Notes: generated by a model not told the origin, from the letters alone. Shown: positions 11,023 through 24,558, counted from the stretch's first letter. The stretch: 64,000 nucleotides of DNA from Asterias amurensis (GCF_032118995.1 NC_092660.1:20446501-20510500); one strand, 5' to 3'. Made by a program: numbers and translations.

Positions 11023-13525
11023 GTATCGTAGGAGGTCCTGTTTTCAAGGTGTCCCTAAAATCGTGGCAAATCTTTTACCTCTCTGTGCGCGATGTAAACA
11101 GTCCCTAGATACAAAAATTTTGGTTTTATTTGCCAAGCAAAGAGTCTCCTCTCCCTTGACCAAAACTTAGAAACACGGAAGGCTCCACTGGATATTTGCA
11201 CTTGTAAATGCAAAAAGTTTGGTATTTTAGACGTTTCTACAAGGTACAAAAATATGTCATAATGTTGAGGCCGTATCAAAAAAAGAGCCCACTGAAAAAG
11301 TTTCATCAAACACTATTTCAATTCACAATTCACGATGATCAAATCAAGTGACTGAACATTCTGCTGAGCATTCTGGGAAAAAAATACAGAGGCTTAAAGA
11401 AGCCATGTGCCTTATATTATTTTCTAATATTTGTTGAGATTTTTTTGTTAACCATCGATTCAATATTATTATAATTATTAAAATGTTACCATCAACTTGG
11501 TGATTCAATTATCACTTTTTATTTTTACACTTGATTATAAATATTAAGGAGAAAAAATTGTATTAAAAATCAATAAAAATAAGATTTAAAAGCCAATAAT
11601 TGTTCACACTTTTTTTTTTTTTTGCAATTACCATGGTAATTTTCAAAATGTCATAAAAAATATTGTGAATAAAATAACGTCCGTCGATATATCGAAAATA
11701 CTCAAAAACTCGATATTTTTTTGACATCGAAATCGCCGATGTCACTTTTATAATCATATCGTAATATCGGATTTTCGATATATCGAAAATAATTTTGATG
11801 TTTTGAAAATTTCGATGTTCCTAAATGATATCGAAAATACCAAAAGAATGTCCGATTATTTAAAAGAAATCTGTGTTTGAGTATTAGAAAAGCCGTCGTC
11901 GTTATGTAGTTTCATCATTTTGAGTTCCCCTATTAAATAAAATACATTTTACAACCAAGTATGTCTGCTTGTTCTTTGTGTTTTCGCCATCAGCCGCCGG
12001 CCCGCCGCAGAAGTTCACGACCCCGCGGCGAGCGCTCGGTAAAACCTCAAAAGAAACCGCCGCTGCTGCCCCATCGGCTGTTTAAGATGCAACTTCCCAT
12101 TGCGCATGTGATCAAAATCAATGCGTATTCACCCCGCAAAAACTTCCCCGAATCAACAAGACAAAACAAAACAAGGAAGAAAACAATCTTACGTTATACA
12201 GTTAAATAATCTTTCTAACAATCCAAGGTATCGTAATGGCGTCATTTTGGTCAAATAAAGCCTACACGTTGTGTTGTTTTCGGTAAACAAGCTAACATTT
12301 CCGAGGAACTTTATGCTTCGCAGCACAGACCACGCTGTCGGCGGCTATTGCGTGCGTACCAGCGAAGACTATGCTTTTGTACGGTTTAAGCGTGCACACC
12401 AGCGTGTATGGTTATTGCAATTCGGGGGGAAAACCCGTTTGCCCAAGCATGCACAGACACGTGCAGTCTTTGGTCAAGGCGGTAACGCGTGATGCACTGC
12501 GTTATTTCGACAATAGAGGGCGTTCTAGCATTCAATGTTTCTTGCCTTTGTTATAGAATGCAAAGTAAAAAGACTACGAGCCTTTATTGGAGACTATGTG
12601 ACTGCATGCTGCGTGCGTTGTATATTGTGATCGCGGAGTGGTAGGTCTGTGTTTTGCGGGACTTTCTAGTGATTTTTTTTTCGATGATTATCTCAACCAT
12701 TTTCAACCGTAAAGGTAGTCCGGGCGCCCGTCGGACAACTTGATTGACACTTCTACGTCAATGCATCGGCAACTGACACCTTAATGTCGGCGAGTCACGC
12801 AACTCACAAAGGCTCTGTGTCATTTTGAGACGGCCAATCATGGCCAATCACGAATCGAGAATTGTGGTGAGCGTTCACCAAATGGCCAAGCCAGCGGTAG
12901 CGGCGATCATACTTTGTTGTAAAACCAGAAATAATCGGGGCGGGACTACGCAATTTGAAATTGTTTGAACTACAAACAAGTTCGGGGATCAGACAAAAAC
13001 AGGTTGAAATGTAACCCTATTAAACTGTCAGTCTACGGTATATATCTTTCTACCTCCATGAGTATACCAAGTGCTGTTTTTAGGCTTCCATCTTGCGCGC
13101 GGGAAATACTCGATATATCGAGTATACTCGATATTAAATTTTCGATATATCGGTTATGGGAAAAAACCAACATCGACGGACGTTAGAATAAAATTAAGAC
13201 AACTGCTGACTGTAGAGTCATACACAGAGTCTCACAGAACACTTGCAGTCACTGCAGATATTTCTTCCATGTATTGCTTCACTGGGAAACCATTCTTTCT
13301 CGTTTGCCTTGAAAACAGGAAAAACTCAAAACAAATGTGACCAGTTGAAGTCATTGAAGATCGGTGTGTGGTGTGAAAATTTCAATGTCCATCAAGTTTT
13401 AATTTATGTTTGCATACTTAATATAAACAAATGAAGATATTTAGGGCATCGGTTGATATATCACATCATTATTTTTTTCCCAATTCAAAGAAAAGGGCAT
13501 AGCTAATACCGTGAAAACTGGTAAA
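11023..13525. repeat. Interspersed repeat R, copy 1 (split by the hAT-like insert 11675-13185)
   Basis: The two outer parts, 11023-11674 and 13186-13525, together match the reverse complement of 45771-46762 along their whole length. Shared landmarks are CGTAGGAGGTCCTG, CCAGTGGAGCCTT (on the other strand), an ATTACCATGGTAAT palindrome and GGGCATCGGTTGATAT. No open frame is conserved, and the class is unknown. Confidence 0.75.
11675..13185. mobile_element. Non-autonomous hAT-like DNA transposon, 1511 bp
   Basis: The element has 14-bp terminal inverted repeats, TAACGTCCGTCGAT and its complement. It is flanked by a perfect 8-bp duplication, GAATAAAA, at 11667-11674 and 13186-13193. The matching copy of the host repeat near 46100 has one GAATAAAA and no insert. 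An 8-bp duplication with ends fitting the YARNG pattern is the hAT signature. Just inside both ends are subterminal CGATATATCG-type repeats. No transposase frame is present. The core, about 11960-12960, is much richer in G+C than its surroundings and holds several CCAAT motifs. Confidence 0.85.
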
Positions 13526-16500
13526 AAGAGGAGGATCAGTCAATAATCACACACTAAATATTATTATTACTATATTGTAGCGTCATACGTTATCGACCTC
13601 ATATGTTTTCGGTCCCCAACTTTGATTCCCGTTTACCGCGAGATTGTGCAAGCTGCACCGGTGACAGAAGCTATGCAGTTTACTCACGGTCTGTATTTTC
13701 ATCAGGCTTAATCATGCTGAGAATAAAGTTTCCTATCGTTGGTTATACTCAAACATTTATAAAATGATTGATTTTCGGTACAAATCACTTGTGCATTATT
13801 ATGCCAACATTCAAATGAGTCAAAGAAACATCTTCCAACCTCGAAAGTTAAAAAAAAATTTACTTTCATGCCTTATGACATCTCTGGATTCTAATAAAGT
13901 AGCCATAATGCCTTAGGACAAAAATGTAATTAAATTTGTTTAGTAATAATTGAATAATATTTTTGATTTATTTTGCACGCCATACTAGCTTCTGAATATT
14001 CAACAAAATACCAACCAATGAAAGGTGTGAAAACATATGATGTTGCTCCAATGTCGTGCATGCATAAGCACTGTTAATGGCGGACTGTCTCTCGCGACGT
14101 AAAACCAAAACTTTAAAAATTTCAACACACCATGAAGTGAAAGTGTTATTGTTAAAAAATTGGATAGATGATTGGAAAAAAATACATTTTTTGATTGTGA
14201 ACAATTTTCCTGTTATCCTACTGAAAACACATGACACCAGGATACTGTCAGACTATTGAATGCTAATATGTGGATCCGCTAATGTTATATAAATCTCATC
14301 ACTGACCTTCCTAGTTCAAATGACAATGTGTACATTGCGAGGACATTGCAACAAAATAGTTTAGTTGACACAAACAAACTGGTTCAACAATGTCAGCCAA
14401 CCAACACATGTCTACTCAACCTTCTTCGGTCAAATTCCATTTAAAATAAAAACATTGACTCACTGTAGCACCATTGTCCTTAGTCATCAGCTTCCCCTTC
14501 GATATCCGCAACTTTTTCCGCTTCTTCGCAATCATTTTAACAATTATCGGAGATTAGTTTATATCGAAAACTCACGGGAAATCAACTCATTTTTGTTCAA
14601 GATGGAAAGTTAAAACCCCCGTCGACGATACAAGCTTGCTGTAAAATCATTAGCTGAATGCTGACGATACGCTAGGCATTGTGTAATAGTATAACACATG
14701 CAGTACAAGGAGGAAATAAGCAATAAAGGGGGGGGGCAATGTGGCACATAGATGCACCGCGGAAACCCTCCCACTTTCCCCTCAAAATTAAATTGCTGTT
14801 TATATAAATAGTTTGAGAATGCTAGGCCTTTGAGGAAAACAACAAAATTAAAACAAAAACCTGAATTATATTATTACTATATAAATAGGGCCTCGCCAGA
14901 AGTCCTGCCTTGGATATTGATTGTTTAGTGATACATGATTGTATGGTTTTTCAGTCAAATTGTTCATTTTTATTTGTCGATTTTTATTTATCGAAGCAAA
15001 TCAGCAGTGTTTGAGAATGGCAATAGAATGGAGAGGACAGTTTATAGAACTTTAAATTTTAAGAAATGTTCAATATACCATCGGTTTAAAATAAATTTAA
15101 ATAAATATCTCAATTTGTAGTTCTCCTTCAAGTTCCGCCTATCAAGTACCGCCGTATCTAACTGCATGGATTATACTAAAACGAGACGCAATCGAACACT
15201 GTCTGGTCCCTGCCGCAAAGAGAATCACCGACCAGACTGAACGGACAGTTTTTTGTTTATGTTCTCTTCTGATAGCGCCCTCTTTTGAACCAGCCCATGA
15301 CATCGTTGGAATCGGTCCGTATGTAGCAATACTATAAAAAAAATTATAAATATTATTCAAAAACTCTCAAAAAATATTTAAAGTCTCTTAGCTTCTTGAT
15401 ACATTTTCATACCATTTCAGATTTCTTTTCAACCCTTGGTAGGAATTTTTGCTTAATTAGGCCTAGCTAGGCCTACATCCAGAACGCCTCAACCCCCGAA
15501 AATGTGTTTTCCCACATCGACTTGCCGTCAGCTTTTATGAGGCACTCTCATGTAAATCCCAAACTAAATAGGACCAATTTTAGTGCCAACATTTATCAAA
15601 GCTTCTCAATAGTTGAAACCCAGAACAGGTTGTGATGAATCATCTTATAATTTTACAATTTATTATAGTTGAATGACCCCAAAACGTTAGAATTAAAAAT
15701 AAGTTGCGGGTTTCTTACAAAGGCATGGGTATTAATCAATTATTTATTCAGAAGTACACCCTGTGTCCTGTGTCCAGATTAAGGATTTGCCGGTTAAATA
15801 ATAGACCAAGCTTTTCTCGTTTTGCACTTTTGTTTATTGATCGACATAAAAACTGTTCAATCCCACTTACAATGATAAAAACACCAGATTAATATTCCAT
15901 ATTTTATTTATAAGGCCTTAATTAATGTAAATAAAAATAAAATACGATCCATAATCGCCAAACGAGTTGTAATTACTTTAATAAACATTAGATTTACAAA
16001 CAATTGTTAAAGATTTTCCCTGACCAATTTCGGGTTAGTTTCCAAATAATTTCCCATCATAAATCATGTATTTCCGCATGAGTTTGATGCGAGAAAAAAA
16101 ATACGGGTTCTTTTTCCTCTTTGACGCATTAAGTTTAATTTCGCTGCATTCAAAACCTTCTTTGTTTGATTCTTACACTTTATGTTCTTGGCACCTCATT
16201 TCGACTTCACTCAAATTAACAACGCTATGACTGCATGCGAAGCAAATAAATATTCAATAATCGATAATCAAAATCGATGATGATTAGCAAAAATACTTTG
16301 CACAACCACGCCTTTTTCTTTGGTTCCATAAGTCATGTTGAAAAAGTACACTTGAAATGTGTAATAAAAATCACAGTAATTACATTCGTGGTTATAACTT
16401 TTTTTAAACATCATCTGAATCGTCCATGTTATTCACTAGGTTATTTTCTTCAAAATGTCTTCAAATTTCAGTCGCTGTAAAAGGATTGTTTCCAAATAAT

Positions 16501-17370
16501 ATTAATGTTTCATTAACATTTCGTATAATCATTTATATGGTTTTTATAATAACAATAGGTACACAATTAAAAAACATTTGTTGGTTATTCAATAAACTGT
16601 TAAACAATAGGTGTACATCCTTCTCCGGCAAAAATGACCAATTTCTTTCTATTTCGACAATAAATTATTCAAAATTTACTGTCAGTTGAGCGAGAGGATG
16701 TCTTAAGCTGACGCCTTCTCGGGACCTTGCTTATTCCAAACTAATACAAAACCCATTAAAGGTCACGTGTTCTTCATCAATTTGTTCTTCCTCCGGTGTA
16801 ACTCAACCACATTAAGTTGAAATAATTTTATTATGTAATTTTGATATTATGTTATTTCGCGCTTTCAAGAGGGTGTTCTAGAGTTGTAACTGTCACCAAA
16901 TATAGTTATCATTATATTCCTTTAATGTATGATAATAAGGGTGTATTACGAGTCATCTCGCGGGATAGTCACAGGTTACACGATGGGGTTAGAACCCAGA
17001 ACCACATCATTATAGCTGAGTTCTTTGACTCAAATGCCGTTGCTTCAGAAATCATGTTTCTTTTCGCATGGCTGAACAATTTTTTTAAAAATAGTTTGCA
17101 CCCACGAAAAATGTCTATTCCTCAATTATACAATAAATACACAAAATAATACCTGCAACTATAGTTGCTCACATTATATAGCTGAAGCACAAACAAGATT
17201 ATATTGACAAAAACAATAACTGCAAGTTGAAGTAATATTGTATGTAGTCTTGGCTCAAGACGTATGTGACAGCACGCCCCCTACGGTATGATTTTACCAA
17301 CTTGACTGCCTTGTGAGCCAAGACTATTATTTAGTGTACGAGGTGGCATCCAACCTCGCATTTTCAGGGT
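13526..17370. other. Intergenic, A+T rich, no gene recognised
   Basis: Only short open frames without family features on either strand. A reverse-strand AATAAA at 16827-16832 is the nearest clear poly(A) signal downstream of calcyphosin-like gene A (stop at 17597). Confidence 0.45.
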
Positions 17371-17556
17371 CCAATTTCATAAAGTCTGTTTAGCCAAAAA
17401 AAAAAACACCTACTTTTCAGCACAATTGTTTGCTTAGCAAAAATGGGTTACCAGCCTGAAAACAGCTACAAAGCTGCGACTGGTACCGCGGTAATTTCGT
17501 GCTTAGTTAAGCAATCTGCTAAGCAATAACTGCTTAACAGCTTTATGAAATTGTGC
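17371..17556. repeat. Fold-back element (CAATTTCATAAAG ends)
   Basis: The ends CAATTTCATAAAG and CTTTATGAAATTG are inverted repeats. Inner GCTTAGC stretches pair as well. Related elements recur in the window near 28213, 48420 and 62646. Confidence 0.65.
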
Positions 17557-17596
17557 CCAGGAACCGAGGTATCTCGGTGTAGTACTCGGTGATTCT

Positions 17597-19130
17597 TTAT
17601 AACTTCCATGTATCTTTAACCATCTTGACGAATTTAGCGTCGGAGAGTCGAGCCATCCCAGCATAATAATTCAAAAATTCCTCCTTGGATACCTGGAAGG
17701 TAAGAAACATTTCCTATATAAACGGAATCCTCGCACTTTTATAAACAAAAACAAATCAGTTAGGTTTTTATATGGCACCCTGTGAAAAAGACACGACTAA
17801 ATTTTGTTTTGATCATTAAAAAAAATTCCTTTTAGACGACAAAAAAGTGAGCAGGGACCCATCAAGCGGCTTGATTGAATTTATAAGTTACAACTTATTT
17901 ACATTCAATGTCCTTGGTCCAAAGATCAAACGAAAGAGGAAGAAGACGAAAAAAGAAGAAGACAAATTGTTTTGTTTTGTGTTGTTGCTTTCCAAACACG
18001 CTGTCATAAGTTTTCATATATTCATTTTTTTGCTGAAAAAATCTTACCTTTTTATCATTGTTCTTATCAAACATCAACAGAAACCGATTGGCCGCCTCTT
18101 CGTTCGTCATCACACTGCGTGCGCGCGCATTCTTGAAGTCGTAGCCGTCTTTCAAGTCGTCCATGTCGATCACGCCGCTGCCGTCCTTGTCTAGCTTATG
18201 GTAGGCTTGCATAACGACTTCGAGTTTAGCCTCTGACAAGCAGCCCTATGCAATGAGTAATAAAATGGATCAACTTATGAGGAACAACTTTCTTTAAAAT
18301 GATTCAAATAAAACAGGTTGACGGAGAGACCACTAGCAACATTTCTATTCTTATGAACGATTTTTTCTTCTGTACACCAAAATTGCCACTGTCGTTTGGT
18401 GCTTTTCAATGGGGATTATTAAAAACGATTTGTCTTTTAAAACGATTGTTGAAAGGGAATCTGTAAAAAAAATCAGGAAATTTCTTGAGGATGCCAATAA
18501 GCAAAACAAAGGGTGCTTAGGCTATTGTCAGTAAACCAGTTGAGAACACACACAAGCGCAATACTGTCAAATCTTCTCGTTTGTTCATAAAAATACACTT
18601 TTGCTTAGACATAATATTCTGCTATGGTTAGCACATACAACAAATTGCTTTCCGGTAAGCAGCTTTATGAAATTTCGCTAGGGTTATAAGAGCACACCAT
18701 GTTTGGTGTTTTTAACCATACTAATTGCTTTTTCCATTTTCCGTGCAGGCCTGCCCCAGCTTTACTTTAACAACCAACACCTTATTTTTTCACGTACCCT
18801 GACAGCTACGAAGAATTCATTCAAATCCAAAGTCTTGGACCCGTCTTTGTCGAGTTCTGTGAAGACATTCTGAACTTCTTCTTCGCTCATTTCAAGACCA
18901 AGTTCTTTGTTGATCCCGTGAGAGAGTTCATCCATAGTCAGTACACTATCTTTGTCTCTATCCATTTCGGTAAGGAGGCTGGATGACAAAATAATAATAA
19001 TTTTAGCATCAGACGAAAAAAATGTTCAGTGTCTGCTCAATGTTTACCCTAGATTAGGGCCTACTTACTCTGCAAGTTTCTTGATATTTTCCACTCCACT
19101 GTCGAGCAGCTTGGATCTCAACTTCTCCAT
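17597..19130 (-). CDS. Calcyphosin-like EF-hand protein A (178 aa)
   Basis: Exons in order: 19069-19130, 18798-18978, 18048-18245 and 17597-17692, 537 nt including TAA. It starts MEKLRSKLLDSGVENIKKLA. Four EF-hand loops are visible: DRDKDSVLTMDE, DKDGSKTLDLNE, DKDGSGVIDMDD and DKNNDKKVSKEE, all with acidic residues at positions 1, 3 and 5 or close equivalents, so Ca2+ binding is likely in all four. The end, EEFLNYYAGM...TWKL, matches the CAPS/CAPSL C-terminus. Calcyphosins are soluble Ca2+ sensors, and CAPSL is linked to ciliated cells. Intron positions and phases equal those of genes B-D. The third exon is 15 nt shorter than the 213 nt of the others, so this is the most diverged copy. A strong donor at 21973-21978 (minus) and an acceptor near 19148 hint at a 5' UTR exon further right. 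Confidence 0.88.
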
Positions 19131-19427
19131 TTTTAAGTCTTTAATCTGCCTGAGGTTTCAATTTGAAAAGACAAATCGTAGACAACCTACTTCAATTATT
19201 TGAAAACCAGAGTTAACGTCTATAGTATTCAGCGAAACCACCGAGGATACCATTTGACACCAGTCACACATACATTATGATAACACACGAATCACCAGCA
19301 TATGGCGCTGGTAAAACTATCTTGCAAGTGACACGCCTTGTATTAATATCTCCCGCGGCCCTCGCTCTGTCATTTTTTGAGTCAAATTGCAGTAAAAGAC
19401 AATATGGTCAAAATTTTATAAAGATGC

Positions 19428-19767
19428 TTAAAGGCACCATAGACTATTGGTAATTACTCAAAAAAATGTTTAGCTTATAAACTTAATTGACAACGAGCAA
19501 GATGGAGAGCTGTTGATAGTATAACACATTGTGGGAAACGGCTCCCTCTGAACGGTAACGTAGTTTTTGAGGAAGAGAAGAGGTATAGTTTCTCACTCGC
19601 ACCTATAAAGCCTTTTTTACAACAAAGGTGTTTTTTCTTTCATTATTTCATGCAACTTCCATGACTAAATTAGCCCAAATGTTAACCATTTTCATGAATA
19701 ATGTTGGGATACACCAAGCGAGAAGACTGGTTTTGACAATATTACTAAAGGTATCCAGTGCCTTTTC
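19428..19767. repeat. M1 fold-back element, diverged copy
   Basis: Starts TTAAAGGCACCATAGACTAT, ends GTATCCAGTGCCTTT. Inside are the family landmarks ACGGCTCCCTCTGAA and TTTTTTCTTTCATTATT. It belongs to the M1 family, seen best at 51262-51643. Confidence 0.75.
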
Positions 19768-20046
19768 AAGACAGGCTGTACTTTTGGTATCTAATCCAAA
19801 GGTTAATAACACCATCAATTACTTTTTCATCAAAAAACTTGAGTTACGAGGAATCATCAGTCAACGTCAAAATTAAATTTATTGACTGAATTTGATGGAA
19901 CAATTGATAGTTCCACCATCTATACACAGTTTGTTGTCATATGTTTAGCAAAAAAGAAGTTGGAGAAGCAATTCAGAGTATATGTATCATAAGTAACAAC
20001 AATTAATCGAGCAAGAATGTGTTATAAACATTATTAAAAACCTTTC

Positions 20047-20100
20047 AGGGTCGTTGCCGTGCGATAAAGGCCCGGGCCTTTATCACATGGCAACGACCCT
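20047..20100. repeat. Perfect-ended 54-bp hairpin
   Basis: Two 27-nt arms meet at GGCCCGGGCC. The outer arm AGGGTCGTTGCC is repeated in reverse as GGCAACGACCCT; only two positions differ between the arms. It is flanked on the right by another palindrome, TTTAAACGGCCGTTTAAA. It lies between genes A and B. Confidence 0.8.
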
Positions 20101-20551
20101 GCCGGTTTTAAACGGCCGTTTAAAAACTCGTCGCTACCCTTTTATTCCCGTAATAAAAGTATAGTAAATGACAACGTATGGCTATAATTAAATTCAATTA
20201 AAGCTAATAATTCATATACCTCTTCTCAAGATATAACATATACAAAATATGACATAGATAAGCAAAATAATAAGCACACAGGCTGGAGGGGAAATAGTTA
20301 ATTAATGTAAATCAAAATAAATAGATCGGGGAAGCCTTTCGGTTACGGAAAAGTCACTCTTTATTCTAAGACCACTGATTTATTCTGAACAAATTCATTT
20401 TCAATTACAGAAGGGTGCATCAAATCATTTGACTTTTTAAACCCCAGATTGCAGTTAGAAAGGCAGTTACATTTCACTTTGCTAAATTTAATCTAATCTG
20501 GTTCATTGATGTGGGAGAAAGACTGCCAATCAATGGCTCCACGTCACTAAC

Positions 20552-20872
20552 TGGCCACTATTGGTAATTACTCAAAATAATTATTAGCATAAAAACTTAC
20601 TTGGTAACGAGCAATGGAGAGCCTTTGGTAGTATAAAATATTGTGAGCAACGGCTCTTTCTGAAGTAATGCAGTTTTTGAGAAAGAGGTAATTTCACACT
20701 CAAAATATTAAAAGACCTGTACCAACAAGGGTCTTTTTTCTTTCTTTATACGTTTGCAACTTCATATTATTGGGGAACATTTTCACAGAATTGTTATTTA
20801 TGCGGATGTTGGGATACACCAAGCGAGCATGCTTTGTTTTGACAATTACCAAATGTGTCCAGTGCCTTTAAA
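20552..20872. repeat. M1 fold-back element
   Basis: Starts GGCCACTATTGGTAATTACT, ends with CAAATGTGTCCAGTGCCTTT. Same internal landmarks as the other M1 copies. Non-coding. Confidence 0.8.
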
Positions 20873-23252
20873 GATTTAAAGGGACGTTTGAAATGTTCCA
20901 TTGAAGACTTATTCTTCACCCCAAGTTCCGAACCCCACTAAACCCAACCTCGAACTCAAACCGCACCCTAGCGCCCAACCCTCCAAATACCCAGGTTGTA
21001 GTCGTGTGCAATTGTATAAGACCGTACACACCTATATCTTACCCTACTAAATAATAAGTAATAGACACAAGTACAAGTTGAATTAAAATTTTGGTTTACG
21101 TATGTATTGAAATTGTAGTGGTTAATCGACAGAACATGGCAATCAGAATTTAAAGACCTTTGTCTCAGTCTATCGGTAACAAGTTAGAGAAAAGAGGTAA
21201 ATTTAAGAAAATATAAGTGAGCGTTTACTTACATAAACCAAACGAGGTAGCTGGATTGTTATCACATTCACACACGTAGAAAGCAAGGGAGTGTCACTGT
21301 ATTGCAATGGAGTCTAGGTCCGGTCCAGCGTGAAGCATTATACTGTAGTAGTTTAACTATACGCTTGAAAGATTCTATTCATCTAAACACCCTCATTGAA
21401 CTGAACTGAATACCAAGGTTTACCTAGCCCCTTTTTGTGATTTTTCAATTCTGATTCAAATCCAGACTTTCAAAAGTAGGTTCTTGGAAAGACTTTCTGT
21501 AATTTCTGTCAAGAACATCTCGAGAACGAAGGTTTTTTTCCAGGGCTGGGATGTATGAAGTTAGTTTGTGGTTTTGAAGGCCCGTTATTGTGGGGGGATT
21601 CGCTGTTGTTATTTTAGTGTAATACAATATAAAAGGCTAACCTTTATGGCAACAATGGCTAATCACTAGACTGTGATGAGTTCAGTTTGGAATTATAATA
21701 AAATCTTGTTAAGGAATTTTGTCATCAAAAGCTTCAGACACAAAACAAATTGGGATGCTATGGCTTCATGCTATGGCAGAGGCGATATGATTTTGCCTTT
21801 GACGAAACAAGCTCAGTCGGGAGAGGAGGAAGGACATAGGCCTATACTGGGTTTAGAAAATGATGGCAGCATAATGGCAGCCAATTTGAAGATTCGGGAA
21901 AATGCTTTTTATTCCAGCTATATTTTTTTACATTGTAGCTAATTATGGTCATTGTGTACAAAACAAACTCATACTCACGGAAGAGGGCGTACTTCACCTT
22001 TCTTCTCCGTTGGTGTAAACCAGCGATAAGCGCAAAGCTGTCATTGAGCACAAAGTCTGTAACTTCCCAGACTCAAAGGCACGCAGTTTTGTCACTCAAC
22101 ATTTTTTCATGAAAACTGATGAGGCACCCAGGACATAGTCTGGATCCCCTTCACAACACAGTGCTATTTGGCAGAAGAAGCAGGGAACCCAACAAAAAAG
22201 GCCACACCTTGACGGTGCAAAAGCTAACAATATATAAAGTCTGAAACCCCTCTATCATTAATATCCATTCCACGTGTTAGGCCTATATAGTTGGTTCTTA
22301 CCAACGATCGTTAAACCAATATTTGAATTGAACTTTTAACAACTCTTAGGAGCGTACTAAACAACGTTATTGAATACGATTGCACACAGACTTGCTGCCG
22401 GTGCTAGGCAGCTGGTAAGTATACTGTTGTCATGATAACACTATCAGTGCATTTAGCATCCGTCAGCGAATGGTGCCCATTTTTCAAAATTCAATTTTCA
22501 GCTCATGTCCCTCTGTATGAATATTTTCATTCAGAGTCCCATGCTAAGAGCGTGATTAAAAAAATGCAATAGCCAATGCACACGGAGCCGAAACCGTAAT
22601 ATAATGATATAACCTTCCACAAAAACCCAGATGAACGGTTTATTAATACAATAGGGCCTAATAAATTAGTATTGCTTAAAGCAATCGCACATCATCTGTA
22701 AACAATATTGTCCAAAGACCCACACTTCGTGTATCACAACTTATGTATAAAATAACAAACCTGAGAAAATTTAGGCTCAAGCGGTCATCGGAGTCGGGAG
22801 TCGAGAAAATAACGGGAAAACCCACCCTTGTTTCATAACACGTTGCGCCGTGTTATGACATGTTTAAAATAAATCCATTTCTCTCGATATCGAGAATTGA
22901 TAATTGTTTTCATTTTTTTCTCAAAAAGCAAAGCATTTTATGGAATAATATTTCAAGGGGAGTCTTTCGCTATTACCTTCTGTAAACCCGTAAGTTATTT
23001 GAAATCTGTGAACTTTTAATTTTTGATCTGTTCAGAAAGTGTCCATTGGCTTCAACACTTTTCAGCTTGTCACATTATGGTAGCCAATAATGTGGAAGGG
23101 TACTGTGTCTGGTAACCTTATTCTGGTGATAACGTTTACTCTGCGAAGTTACAGCAGTTTGAAATTGGGTCCACATAGCACCATCATTGGGCCTCATCAT
23201 CAACAACATCATGGGGGCTCATCAACAACATTGCGGAACAGCAACCATCCGC
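20873..23252. other. Intergenic between genes A and B; possible 5' UTR exon of A
   Basis: Mostly A+T-rich sequence without genes. On the minus strand a strong donor, CTCTTCC|GTGAGTATG, ends a possible non-coding exon starting at 21979. A CACGTG site lies near 22271. Part of an M1-like element (TAAAATAACAAACCTG near 22747) is also present. Confidence 0.3.
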
Positions 23253-23853
23253 AATAGACTGTGCAAGTCTCGCGAGAAATTGAACTTCCGGGACCATTGT
23301 GGTCACAACCTAATGGAGTTTTACGTTGGGGAGATTTTGTTCTGTCAATAATTTTAGTTTAACATAAGTTATGACTCCAAAAAGTGAATATGTTCTTGGG
23401 AATGTAAAAACAAGTGATTAAAAACGGAAAAGTAAAACCAATTCAACAAATTAACGAAGAAAACTAAAGAAAAAACTTGACCTCCAGTTTCCGGTTACCT
23501 CTAAACAGTTAAGAATATTACCCAACTGACGTTCCCATTATCGCTGAACCTATGTGATGATCGCACTAATTAGACGTGATTCACAAACGGGGTTTATTAG
23601 AAAAACCATCCAGGTCGATGTCGAACAGCGATCCTCGTCCCGATAAATGTATAATTTTTACGTTAATTTAAACAAAACAATTATTATGTACACGAATTAA
23701 AATAATAATTATACAAAAAGTACGTGTAAAATAATAATCTTTGAGAATTTTTTAACAAATAACAATTTCAATACAATTTGGTTTTGTACAAAAATATACT
23801 TTTTTTCGAATTAAGTTCTCGTTTTCGCTACGTGCGAGACTTGCACAGTCTAT
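23253..23853. mobile_element. Non-autonomous DNA transposon, about 600 bp
   Basis: Inverted ends: AATAGACTGTGCAAGTCTCG at the left, matched at the right by CGAGACTTGCACAGTCTATT. If TA is the target duplication, this would fit a Tc1/mariner-type element; that assignment is only a guess. The interior is A+T rich with no open frame. Confidence 0.7.
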
Positions 23854-24000
23854 TACAGTTACCTTTTTGAAAGAAAGCTTATGCAATCGAAAAGCAACAA
23901 TTATTTTCGTACCCGTGAAAATACGCTAACAGTATTGTTTGCGGTATAAACCAGAATTATTAATGCAATTTTATGTTTCGAGTACGACTAAGCAACAGCG

Positions 24001-24558
24001 TTTATTAGACAACACAATGAGCACAAACCAAAATAACAATAAAGACATACTGAGGTTGTTATTTGCTTTAAAATGTTTATTCTCCTGAATACTTTTAGAG
24101 CTCTCGATATTAGAAAGTGTATCAAGAAAGAACAATTAATTGTTACCATTCACAGTTAACTTTAATTGTCTTTCTGTTCGAAAGAAAATGTTTTACAGTG
24201 GACAATTGTATGCTGATCGATTGATTAATAGTGATTCACACATGTTTGGACAAACTACCAAACCATTGTGGTTTTTCTGTGGCCAGGTCTAAAACTGATT
24301 TATTCTCCTTTTTTCTGACGTCAGTCTTGGTTTAAAACTGTTACACAATCATGGTTGTAATATTGGTCGCAGTATCAGATAGGGCGGGGTTTAAACTCGC
24401 TATGAACATTATTGATTTATAGACTTATCATAAGCCATTATTTATGCTGGACATTAGAGCTTCGAACTTAATGTATGCAAGTCGTTTTTTTATCATGGAA
24501 CCTTTTTCATGTTTTTTCCATGGAGCCTTTCCATTTTCAGTTGAGCTTTTCGATCGGT
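24001..24558 (-). other. Probable 3' UTR of gene B
   Basis: On the minus strand the stretch after the gene B stop carries AATAAA signals at 24076-24081 and 24001-24006. Both lie at matching places in the paralogous gene C 3' UTR (32006-32011 and 31952-31957), within clearly alignable sequence. Near the stop, 24491-24540 holds about two diverged copies of the ATCATGGAGCCTTTTCC unit that is expanded in gene C. Confidence 0.65.
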
